NCBI RefSeq assembly: GCF_037392515.1
Contig: NC_090288.1
Coordinates: forward strand, 5,511,501-5,575,500
Direction of reading: 5' to 3'
DNA length: 64,000 nt
From: Haliotis asinina
Lineage: Eukaryota; Mollusca; Gastropoda; Lepetellida; Haliotidae
Each line of letters opens with the position of its first letter. Position 1 is the stretch's first letter. This document shows, piece by piece, positions 1-10,900 of this stretch. The notes beneath the pieces were generated by a model. It ran no database searches. It was not told the DNA's origin and saw only the letters and a program-made list of their open reading frames with translations. The translations under genes and the position numbers were made by a program.

Positions 1-80
1 CTGCCATATAGCTCCCTTATGGCTGGAATATTACTGCGTGTGGCATTAAGTCAGCTCACTCACTCACTCACTCATTCAAG
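1..80 (+). mobile_element. SINE-A 3' end, cut by window edge
   Basis: It contains the conserved 3' core (TGCCATATAGCT, GGCTGGAATATTACTG) and ends in an (ACTC)n tail. This family (called SINE-A here) recurs many times in the window. Confidence 0.75.
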
Positions 81-461
81 GGATTCAGGACTGTACACAA
101 GTGGTCTCTGGATGGTCTGCACTGGCAGATCCAAACCAGGTGCTAAAAAGTTCCCCAACTTTTCCCCCGAAGTATTTCCCCTTAACCTTTGGACTTCATG
201 ATTTATGTGATTTGGATTTTAATCATTTTTGTTGTTAGAAAAGTGTTTTTAACAGCTGTCTTTCAAGAATGAGATGTATCATGAATAAACGTCTGACCAT
301 TTACACCTTCTGTCTTGTGGAATATATCAGCAATTGTACTGGATGGCCCAAGTGTTTGGTGAAACCATGGCAATGGTTTAAGCCTTTAGTGTGAATGTCA
401 AAAACAATAACTTCAAGACAACTGTGTCCGAGATTCCAGTTTTGATTGGGAAGGTCAGATA

Positions 462-497
<36 letters not shown>

Positions 498-1341
498 CAA
501 GGCAGTACTGTCAGTGACACAGATTATAGCCACATTAGATGGAGGCTTTTGATTTAGCAACGAGTCATATTTTTTTTCATCTCTGTTCAGACGGAAGACG
601 CCCTAGACAATGTTATGCTACACTGTTTACAGCTACTGGGCAGGTTTGATGTGTGTATTAATGTGGGTAGTCATCTCCCATACCGGTAGCAAAAAATGGT
701 TAAGTCACAACAGACGTCAAGGGCAATTTAACAGCACAATCTTACACAATGAAATTCCTCTGCCACGCATCTTTTTCATTTTGCTACAAGCAATTGTCTG
801 GTCCAGACTCAATTACTTACAATCAGCCGCTGTATAGTTGGAATATTGCTGAGTACGGCCTTTGAAAGAGAAGGAATACCACAAGCAAACATACAGTTTA
901 AAGAATTATAACAGAAAATAGGACCACGATCGTGAAGTGAGCAGTGAACCTGAGCCTTTGACACCTCGGCCAGGCACCCCAACTCCCACTATGTATGGCA
1001 CGGTGCTTGAATAAGTAATCTTTACTTTATCTTACGATACATAGTGTAATTTACATACATTACTTTAACAAACTTGTTGCTAGGCAAACAGGCCGACCTT
1101 GTGTTATGGCCACACCAGGATCTGCTTCCCTTTGTTTTAGTCGCTTGTTTCTGCGTCTTTGTTTCCCGCTACTTTATCATATTCCTTCAATACTTGCCAT
1201 AATATAATGTCACACAGAACCATAAAACCATCCCGGTCTGTATTTACACAGCAACTTCTGTTTTCTGTACATTGAACATGGAATAGTCAAGATATAGGAA
1301 TCTGGGAAAGTAGACACTTTGGGCTGAAAACGGCGGTTAAG
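81..1341. other. Intergenic DNA with little content
   Basis: No gene recognised. It holds an (ACGC)n microsatellite at about 463-498 and a SINE-A remnant at about 792-860. Short open frames here are not supported by codon use or homology. Confidence 0.5.
463..498. repeat. (ACGC)n microsatellite
   Basis: Nine perfect units of ACGC. It creates artificial minus-strand reading frames rich in Arg-Ala-Cys-Val. Confidence 0.95.
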
Positions 1342-1354
1342 TGTTCCATTTTGA

Positions 1355-1584
1355 GTGAGTGAGTGAGTTTAGGTTTGCGCTATTGCAGCTATATGACGGC
1401 GGTCTGTAAATAATCGAGACTGGACCAGACAATCCAGTGATCAACAGCATGAACATCGATCTTCGCAACTGGGAACCGATGACATGTGCCACCCGATCCC
1501 GTTACTCGCCTCATACGGCAAACTCGCCTGTTATGGCAAGCATGGGTTGCTGGAGGCCTATTCTACCCCAGACCTTCACGGGAC
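1355..1584 (-). mobile_element. SINE-A, nearly full length, with target-site duplication
   Basis: In reverse orientation the whole consensus is present, from the (ACTC)n tail at the left to the CCGTGAAGGTC start at the right. It is flanked by a perfect 13-bp direct repeat TGTTCCATTTTGA at 1342-1354 and 1585-1597, proof of retroposition. Confidence 0.88.
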
Positions 1585-1810
1585 TGTTCCATTTTGAACT
1601 AACATTAACTTCTTAGAGTAAGTGTTATATTATTTACAGCTAATAGGCACGTTTTGGTGGTAATAGGGACAACCGTTTTGGCAGTCATTTGCAAATAGAA
1701 AACATGGTTTGTTGTTAATCGCCGCGAGACTCCGTAATTTCCCTAAATGCTCTCTAAACATTAAACCCCTCCTTACGCTCACAGATCTTACGTAAATACC
1801 TGTGAGTAGG

Positions 1811-1984
1811 TCAGTGGGTGAATGAGTGAATGTAGTTTTATGCCGCACTCGGCAATGTGGCAGCTATCTTGTAGATAATCGCGTCTGGACCAGTCCACCC
1901 AAGTGATCTACATGATGAACATCGTACTACACAGTTAAAATACGGTGACATATGTCAACAAAGTAAGCGGGCTTGACCACCAAA
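1811..1984 (-). mobile_element. SINE-A, truncated and diverged
   Basis: It starts with the reversed (ACTC)-like tail, then TTTATGCCGCACTCGGCAAT, GGACCAGTCCA and ATGTCAACAAAGTAAGC, all matching the minus strand of SINE-A with many differences. Confidence 0.75.
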
Positions 1985-2471
1985 GGAAAAAATACTACGG
2001 ACAGAACTACATTCGAAACTGAGTACATGGATGTTTCATTCAACAAAATGTAAATAAAGACAATTGTCTGATTTCTGTTTTCTTCAGGCTGAGATATGTG
2101 TGTTGCAGTTCAGCCTATCTACACCTCATTAATGAACGTAAGTTCGCTAGTATCCATTATCCCCTTTATACCTGTACTACTGTACCACGTCAGCTGACGG
2201 GGAGGTGTCACAAGATAAGAACCTTTTTCGCAAAACCCTTTCATGTAGTTGGGTCGATATTTAAAATTTCTACTTCGTTTGGATTTCTCAACCACGCTAA
2301 CCTTTCGGTTCAATTGTTGCCAGTCAATACAAAACAACAGGTTTTTTCCTGAGGGCCAAAATGGGAAAACACATTGATGGTGGTCAACAAAAATCAACGT
2401 GATTAAAGTAAGTGTGCTCGCGGACTCGAGCTATCATTTGGAGAAATGTAGTGATATCTTCTTAAAGAACG
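1985..2471. other. Intergenic DNA, nothing recognised
   Basis: No supported gene or repeat. Short open frames on both strands overlap each other and show no domain. Confidence 0.4.
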
Positions 2472-2510
2472 TGCCCGTGAACATCCGGGTTAGAGCTGGT
2501 CTTCGTCATT

Positions 2511-4470
2511 AATCCATGCCGTAATCCATGTCGTAATCCATGTCGTAGTCCATGTCGTAATCCATGTCGTAGTCCATGTCGTTGTCCATGTCGTCATCCA
2601 TGCCGTAGTCCATGTCGTAGTCCATGTCGTAATCCATGTCGTAATCCATGTCGTAGTCCATGTCGTAGTCCATGTCGTAGTCCATGCCGTAGTCCATGTC
2701 GTCATCCATGCCGTAGTCCATGTCGTAGTCCATGTCGTAATCCATGTCGTAATCCATGTCGTAGTCCATGTCGTAGTCCATGTCGTAGTCCATGTCGTAG
2801 TCCATGCCGTTGTCCATGTCGTCATCCATGCCGTAGTCCATGTCGTCATCCATGCCGTAGTCCATGTCGTAGTCCATGTCGTAATCCATGTCGTAATCCA
2901 TGTCGTAGTCCATGTCGTAGTCCATGTCGTAGTCCATGCCGTAGTCCATGTCGTAATCCATGTCGTAGTCCATGTCGTAATCCATGTCGTAGTCCATGTC
3001 GTAATCCATGTCGTAGTCCATGTCGTATTCCATGTTGTAATCCATGTCGTAATCCATGTCGTAATCCATGTCATAGTCCATGCCGTAGTCCATGTCGTAA
3101 TCCATGCCATAGTCCATGCCGTAATCCATGTCGTAGTCCATGTCGTAGTCCATGTCGTAATCCAAACCGTAGTCCATGCCGTAATCCATGCCGTAGTCCA
3201 TGTCGTAATCCATGTCGTAATCCATGCCGTAATCCATGCCGTAATCCATGCCGTAGTCCATGTCGTAGTCCATGTCGTAGTCCATGTCGTAGTCCATGTC
3301 GTAGTCCATGCCGTAATCCATGTCGTAGTCCATGTCGTAATCCATGTCGTAATCCATGTCGTAATCCATGTCGTAGTCCATGTCGTATTCCATGTCGTAG
3401 TCCATGTCGTAGTCCATGCCGTAATCCATGTCGTAGTCCATGTCGTAGTCCATGTCGTAATCCATGTCGTAATCCATGTCGTAATCCATGTCGTAGTCCA
3501 TGTCGTAGTCCATGTCGTAATCCATGTCGTAATCCATGTCGTAATCCATGTCGTAATCCATGTCGTAGTCCATGTCGTAGTCCATGTCGTAATCCATGTC
3601 GTAATCCATGTCGTAATCCATGTCGTAGTCCATGTCGTAATCCATGTCGTAGTCCATGTCGTAGTCCATGTCGTATTCCATGTCGTAGTCCAAGTCGTAG
3701 TCCATGTCGTAGTCCATGTCGTAATCCATGTCGTAGTCCATGTCGTAGTCCATGTCGTAGTCCATGTCGTAATCCATGTCGTAGTCCATGTCGTAGTCCA
3801 TGTCGTAGTCCATGTCGTAATCCATGTCGTAGTCCATGTCGTAGTCCATGTCGTACTCCATGTCGTAGTCCATGTCGTAATCCATGTCGTAGTCCATGTC
3901 GTAATCCATGTCGTACTCCATGTCGTAGTCCATGTCGTAGTCCATGTCGTACTCCATGTCGTAGTCCATGTCGTAGTCCATGTCGTAATCCATGTCGTAA
4001 TCCATGTCGTAGTCCATGTCGTAATCCATGTCGTAGTCCATGCCGTAGTCCATGTCGTAGTCCATGTCGTATTCCATGTCGTAGTCCATGTCGTAGTCCA
4101 TGTCGTAGTCCATGTCGTAATCCATGTCGTAGTCCATGTCGTAGTCCATGTCGTAGTCTATGTCGTAATCCATGTCGTAGTCCATGTCGTAGTCCATGTC
4201 GTAGTCCATGTCGTAGTCCATGCCGTAGTCCATGTCGTAGTCCATGCCGTAGTCCATTCCATGTCGTAGTCCATGTCGTAGTCCATGTCGTAGTCCATGC
4301 CGTAGTCCATGTTGTAATCCATGTCGTAGTCCATGTCGTACTCCATGTCGTAGTCCATGTCGTAGTCCATGTCGTAATCCAAGTCGTAGTCCATGTCGTA
4401 GTCTATGTTGTAATCCATGTCGTAATCCATGCCGTAGTCCATGTCGTAGTCCATGTCGTATTCCATGTCG
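2511..4470. repeat. 12-bp minisatellite, about 160 copies
   Basis: Units are GTAGTCCATGTC or GTAATCCATGTC with rarer GTATTC, GTACTC and GCC variants. All three minus-strand frames stay open across long stretches, giving Asp-Met-Asp-Tyr, Thr-Trp-Thr-Thr or His-Gly-Leu-Arg repeats. A 654-codon open frame here is therefore a property of the repeat and not evidence of a gene. Confidence 0.95.
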
Positions 4471-4612
4471 CAAGAGGCGACTGACGCGATCGGGTGGTCA
4501 GGCTCCGTGACTTGGTAGATACATGTCATTAGTTTCCCAGTTGGGTAGTTCGAAGCTCATGCTGTTGTTCCTTGGATTATCTGGTCAAGACTCTTATTTA
4601 CAGACGGCGGCA

Positions 4613-4770
4613 GTGGCGGTGGAATAACCTAGTGTTTAAAGCGTTCGCTCGTCACGCCGAATGCCTAGGATAAATTCCCTACACGGGTACATTGTGTGAA
4701 GCCCATTTCTGGTGTCTCCAGTCGTGATAGTTGTGAAATATAGCTATGAACGGAGTAAAACCCAACTCAC
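4613..4770 (+). mobile_element. SINE-B (tRNA-derived), nested in SINE-A
   Basis: It has AACCTAGTGTTTAAAGCGTT (box-A region), a decayed box B near AGGATAAATTCCC, then GTGTGAAGCCCATTTCTGGT and a degenerate ACTCAC tail. The flanks are the two halves of a SINE-A. Confidence 0.72.
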
Positions 4771-4830
4771 AGTACAGACTGCCGCCATATAGCTGAAATA
4801 TTTATGGATGCGGCGTAAAACTAAACTCAC

Positions 4831-5639
4831 TTAAAGAACGTGGTGATTTACATTTGATATGCAGGAGGCCACTGTCGCCGGACCGCACTGTTGAATATGA
4901 AACTGTTAATCGGCAATTTCGTCGTATGGTCATTTTGTTCTCATTCAATAGACTGTATATGCAGTTTTACCACCTATTAGGAGAAAACACAGTTGACCTC
5001 AACATGAAATATATTTGTAAGCATATATTTGTATGTTTATACGTTTCTGTTTATCGGTTGGCCACCTTGAATCCAGTGAATTGTTTGAATCTTGACTTTT
5101 GTTTGCTGATTTGTGTAAGTTTCATAAATATATAAATAATTAACATTCTACAACATAAAATACTTCACAGGGTTTTAATTTTAGATATATTTTTTCTTCA
5201 AACATTCGACAGGATAATATAATTTCACTTTTAATAATTTCGCTCCCAATAACCCCACACATAACAAATTCACAAGATTCGATGTAAAATAATTAACAAA
5301 TTGTGAATCATTTACAGGCTCAGTTTGTCATCGCAGTCAGACAGAGTTACCTACCATTCATTGTCATCGTGGGGCCTTTCTAAGGTTTAGGAGTGATTCT
5401 AAAAGAAATTGTATCTGAAAATTAATGATACGTTTTAGTCGCACCTGCTCCTGTTAAATTAATGTCTACACTATTGCATAAAAATTATTGAACATGTATA
5501 GTCAAGTGATAATGACCTCATACACACACACATACACACATGTCAATAACAGAAATAACGAATCCCTGGCAGGACCTCAAAAGACACCTCACCCTTGAGG
5601 AATTCCTAATTGTGTCGCTAGAGGGCGCTACAATCACAG
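4831..5639. other. AT-rich DNA upstream of contactin, nothing recognised
   Basis: No gene or complex repeat seen apart from a short CA-rich run at about 5523-5540. Confidence 0.4.
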
Positions 5640-5714
5640 GTGTGTGACCCAGATTAAATTCTATGCTAAGCTTCAACCGCCATAGAAAGACGGAAGTGGA
5701 CTAACTACTCAGGT
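5640..5714 (+). other. Possible 5' untranslated first exon and promoter region of the contactin gene
   Basis: Coding exon 1 starts after a splice acceptor 14 nt before its ATG, so a non-coding exon must lie upstream. A good donor (CTACTCAG then GTAATAT at about 5715) follows a compact, less AT-rich stretch. No TATA box was found. This is a guess from one donor site; transcript data would decide. Confidence 0.22.
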
Positions 5715-7842
5715 AATATATGTGTGTAATTTTACGTATTATGTCGGCACATGTTAGGTATTCACTTCATCTCACCTGCATACCGCGTCAGGTGAATGAC
5801 TTCAGTAGGGCCGACCACTCTTTGATTCTACCTGTTGTCAGGTGTGTCCCAGTTGGATAATAAACTGGTTCAAAATGAGAGGAATATGCAGTACGGTATT
5901 ACACTGATATGTCGTTTACTTTCCATACTTTTATGTGTTTATTTCAGCAGATTAGCATCTTGTTTCCTTATGTCATGATATAAGACTACCCAAGTCGGAC
6001 ATTTGTTTGTAGAGACATGTATTACGGATCTAATATGAAGTAAGTAAATAGTTTGGGTAAATTTGATGTTTCGGAATTCCCTGTATGATATGAGAAAATA
6101 TTCACCCCCATCCCAAAGTAAGACATATTATATCTGAACGTCGCGGTATCGTTGTGATTAGTTAACAGTGGAATTTAGTTATACCTAAAAGCTTCAGTAA
6201 ATTGACACAACCATGTGCTGTTCACGTTCTCAGCAAAATAAACAAAGACCAAGGACTCTTAAGTACGTTTGAGTATTTGCTCCCACGCTGCCATTTGCAG
6301 TGATCCTGAGTGTTGGTAGTTCTGTTTTGGCAATCAGTTTTTCCACTTGATTCAAATCAGTAAGACTAAATTATTTAAAACTGGTAATAAGTACTTGAGA
6401 GAGTAAATATGTATGTAATGGAGTTTCATGTCACAATTTGCATAAAAGTCAGTATATAGCAGAAAAGGCAAAATTAGATTATTTTGCTCCTTTTATACTA
6501 AAACAATTGTCAGTATTCAGATTATGTTCTCATTTCTAAATACATGTATGTATATGTGAATACCTGTACCTGTTAACTGTACTTGGTATTTTCAAAATGG
6601 TGTGTTGGAATTAATTGAAAAACTCATGTCCATTTACATTTTTCTTAAAATTTTCACAGGCAACATATCATTGGTCATGCCTGACTAATTAGCCAGTTGT
6701 GAATATTCCAATTTGACACAATATGTGTTAATTGGTGCATATTAGGATGCTAATTAAAACCCCTGATGGAAGATTTGTCCTTAAAACAATTAAGACATGA
6801 CTAAGATAATCTGTCAAATCAGTGAACCAGAAAATCAGCTTATTGGTCTAACACCTCAGTTGGTAGGTACCCCTTGGTTGCCTTTAGGCTAGGTGAGTAC
6901 TTTTTGGGTCCTCAGACACTGAATGATCCATATGTATTCACAGCTGACTTGCTGATTTATTATCTGGACATCTTGACCTGCCAGGTATGTATTTGTCCCC
7001 TGGCTGGTCATCAGAGGTGACCAGTGGTTTGGGTGGTTAGATCTGGTGGCCTTGTTGATGTCTTGTGAGAGGTTACAGAAGTACATTACCTTCACTTGAC
7101 CAACCCTTGGTCTCTGAGTATATGTAATTTGATAGAAACCAATAATGCCCTTAAGGGTTAGCGTTGCAGAAAAGGCTGAGCAGAAAGGATTATGATGTGT
7201 CTCAGGTTGTTACATTAAGATCTTGTAACGTATGTTATATTTGGGATTACACTCTCTTAGTAAAGTACAAATCCTAGTACTTTTTGGATTGGGACCGATT
7301 CGGATTCAAACCCACACCTGATTAAATCTTTACAGTGTTACTAGAAGCCATGGTGGCTCAGAGCATTCAGACAGCTGAGTAGTTAGAGTGAACAGACTTC
7401 TGATTCTAATCAGATTGTGATTAAACACAATGAGTGACTGGAACATTGTGGGTAAATAATAACTGCTTTAAAGTCAGGGTTATTAAGTCTAGCATGTTTT
7501 GGACAGTTTATATTTTGGAACAAAGTATTGCATTTTTACAATTCTGTTGTGCTGTATCCAGTTTTCTGTGCACTTTTTAATGTATACATTACCCAGTGAC
7601 TGTGCAGACTTGCATACAATAAATCTCTTATCTGAAGTCTGGATTCCAGGTCATCTGGAGTTAAGTGTCTTGGTCTCAGCATCATACACATGCTTGTGGA
7701 TCTCACCAGTGAAAAACACCTGTTTCATCAACAGTAAGCTGGCATTGTGTAGCTGAAAGATTGTAAGTGCTCAAAGTGGTGATAATCTACCCACTCAGTT
7801 CTCAGTTTTCTGTTCAATTTAATTTTCTTTTTCTTTTTGCAG
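5715..7842 (+). other. Probable first intron of contactin
   Basis: It lies between the possible 5' UTR exon and the acceptor of coding exon 1. AT-rich, without recognised repeats or coding sequence. Confidence 0.3.
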
Positions 7843-7856
7843 GGAGTGATGACAGG

Positions 7857-7917
7857 ATGATAAGGCCACTACTTGTGTTAAGCTTGGCTTTTTCTGTGCA
7901 GGCACAACAGCTGTTTG
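7857..7917 (+). CDS. Cont: Contactin exon 1: start codon and signal peptide
   Basis: The acceptor AG is at 7841-7842 after a T-rich tract, and the transcribed part begins at 7843. ATG at 7857 opens MIRPLLVLSLAFSVQAQQLF. It has a basic residue at 3, a hydrophobic core and a likely signal-peptidase site after Ala16 (V-Q-A). Donor GTACGT at 7918. The exon ends in phase 1 and its last G joins AT of exon 2 to make Asp. Confidence 0.88.
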
Positions 7918-10900
7918 GTACGTCTGGATACTTTCACAGGAATGTGTATAGTTTATATACTATAACCAAAAAGATGGCAACACCCTAAACTTTGATAGTC
8001 TTGTATAAACTAAAAAGTAAAATGTGGTGAGGTCATATATACTCTAAGATAAATGCAAGTTTTTGTGAGCTTGCAATTGATGGGCACTTTAAAAGACATG
8101 TTAGAACTTACAGTCATGCAATTGACTGAATATTTGTTGAGTGCATTATGGGAGTGGTTGTTGCTTTTCATTGTTATAATCTTTCTTATAGTTTTCCCTG
8201 CTATGTCTGGCTTTGCCAAAAATGTCTCCATAATAATAATAATAACAATAATAATGATATTGAAACAGAAGACAATGTACATCCTGCTTTAGGGCATGTA
8301 ACCTCAGGGCATCAATCATGTCAGTATTTATGGGCATGTTGTGATTCACTCATGTATTTGGGGAATGTATAGAACTGTATCTCTTCATGAATTTAATTAG
8401 TTATTCATGATCAATTTAATATTCATGATTTAAAAGGAAGGGTATCACTTGAATTTGATCTTATTCATCAAAGTGAGATATGTTAAATGTGATGTATCCG
8501 AGACAGGCAGGTTACTCTCTCATTTTTATTCAGTTTGGCCTATAATGTTGACATAATTTATTGTCATGATCAATTAACTTATTAAACATGTTAAAGAATT
8601 GATTTGGTTTATTGTTTAAATGGTTATAGTGAAGTATACAGCAAGTTGATACAAAACTTGTCATCATGGTTATCGGGTATTACCCAGTAGTGATTTTTGT
8701 TACAAAGATTCCTAATATGTATCATAATCACTTCATAATGGATCCATAACAACCATAGTGGATCCAGGTCATACTTCAGAGCCACCGACCGGGGCTCCCT
8801 CATTCATTACCTATCCTGTCTCTAAGCTGTATTATCAGGAAATATTGTTATGTTTTGTTTGTTTTTTATGTACGTCCTTACAATGTTTACCGCAAAAAAC
8901 AGTGTGGTTGCATTGACATTGTCAACTGTATCGTTGTTTATTATTTGTGTCATAATTATTAATAATATAGATTTGAGAGAAACCTCTTTGCAAAATAAAA
9001 TTTGAATAGTTAACCCATTATATGAAATGTTCATAGAATGATTTTGATTGGCTGTTTCAGATTGCCCAGACCAATGGTACTCCAATGAGAATAAATGTTA
9101 CAGATTTGTAGCCTACCCTAGATCTAACTATGAAGGGGCCTCCGCTATATGCAGGGTGAGTGAGGAACTGTTAGACACTGTCTACCTTCAAGCAAGACCA
9201 TTAGTGGCAATACATGTTCATCCTGCAGCGACCCGAGAAGGTCCAAGGTTAGAAATACCAGAATAGGCCTTCAGCAACCCATGCTTGCCATAAAAGGCAT
9301 CTGTGCTTGTTGTAAGAGGTGACTAACCGGATCGGGTGGTCAGACTCGCTGACTTGGTTGACACTTGTCATCGGTTCCCAAATGCGCAGATTGATGCTCA
9401 TGTTGTTGATCACTGGATTGTCTGGTACAGACTTGATTATTTACAGACTGCCGCCATATAGCTGGAATATTGCAGAATGCGGTGTAAAACTAGACTCATT
9501 CACTCATTCATCCTGCAGGGATTCTGGGATACCGGTAGAACTGGTTCCCCGAGCAGTCTATTTTTATCCCTCTGGAAACTCAGAAACCGTTCAATATTTA
9601 CACCAAACTTGATAGATATAATAATCTCAACCTGTAATCGTGTATTTTGCTATTTACAGAGTTTGGGCATTTTTATTTTTTTTGTGTTTCCATGGAACAT
9701 TTTGATGTTAGTATAATGGTGGGGTGGGCTTAGTTTCCAGAGCAGAACTCGAAAAACATTCATTATTTCTCTGCAAAACTTGGTAGATTTGTGTGGCAGA
9801 CCCCAAAGTGGTGCCTTTTGCTAGTTACAGGTTTGTGTGATACATGTATTTTATTTTCTTGGTTTCCATGGAAACATTTCGGGCATAGTCTCAAAAGTGA
9901 GAGGTGTGTTTCGTTTCTGGAGCAGAACCAAAAAACTTCTTAATATCTGTCAGTAACACTCGGTAAATATCTGTGGCAGACCACAAAGTGGTGCCTTTTG
10001 GAATTTACAGGTATTTGTGATTTCTTATTTTCTCAGTTTCCATGGAAGCATTTCGAGCTTAGTCTCAAAATGGAGTGATGGGTTTCGTTTCTGGAACAGA
10101 ACTCAAAAACCGTTCTATATTTTTTCGCAAAACTCGGTAGATATATCAATCGGAACCTATTGTGGTGCCTTTTGGTGTTTACAGGTATTTGTGATTTCTC
10201 ATTTTCTTGGTTTCCATGGAAACATTTCGGGCTTAGTCTCAAAATGGAGTGATGGGCTTCGTTTCTGGAGCAGAACTCGAAGACCGTTCAATATTTTTCT
10301 GCAAAACTCGGTAGATATATCAATCGGAACCTATTGTGGTGCCTTTTGGTGTTTACAGGTTTTTGTGATTTATTATTTTCTTGGTCTCCGTGGACACGTT
10401 TCGGACTTTGTTTCCGGAGCATAACTTGAAAACCCACTTCATATCTCTCAAAAGATCTTGGCAGATATATGAGACAGATCTTGAAATGGTGACTTTTTCT
10501 GATTACAAATATATGGCATTTATATTTTTCATGAATTCCATGGAAACAGTTCAAACTTTGTCTAAAAACACAATAAGTAACTGTCAGATGACTTATCCTT
10601 TCAAACATGTGGGGGCTGGGGGGATATGTCATCTTCTGATGACTCTTGTTGTAATATGAGACCATTAGGTGGTGTTTCGTCTACATGGAATATAGAATAT
10701 ATCTTGCTCATGTAAATAATTAGACTGTGAGCCTAAAATGTCTGTGCTACAGTAACATTTGAAAAAGTAAGCTAACTTTGGAAATAGTTGAGCACTGGGT
10801 ATTTTGAAAATTAAGATAATGCAGTTTATGATTTAAATTTGGGTCATGGGAGAAAAGATGTATTTGTAAATAAGGAACGCCCACATGTTGATCAATTCAT

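Larger units (their letters stand above)
2472..4830 (+). mobile_element. SINE-A split by a 2-kb 12-bp array and by a nested SINE-B
   Basis: The left part (2472-2510) matches the SINE-A 5' region (CATCCGGGTTAGAG.TGGTCTTC). The middle is the 12-bp array. 4471-4612 continues SINE-A (AGAGGCGACTGACGCGATCG, GGTGGTCAGG), and 4773-4830 gives the 3' end (ACAGACTGCCGCCATATAGC). Between the last two lies a tRNA-type SINE-B. The order of pieces shows two independent insertions or expansions inside one SINE. Confidence 0.72.

Noticed and set aside
2509-4473. A 654-codon minus-strand open frame of Asp-Met-Asp-Tyr repeats, reminiscent of a silk or shell-matrix protein
   Set aside because: The 12-bp unit is open in all three minus frames, the array begins and ends inside SINE sequence, and no signal peptide, promoter or splice context was seen.
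10017-10424. A 135-codon frame with internal repeats
   Set aside because: It is the ~175-bp tandem repeat read in one frame; neighbouring units are not open.
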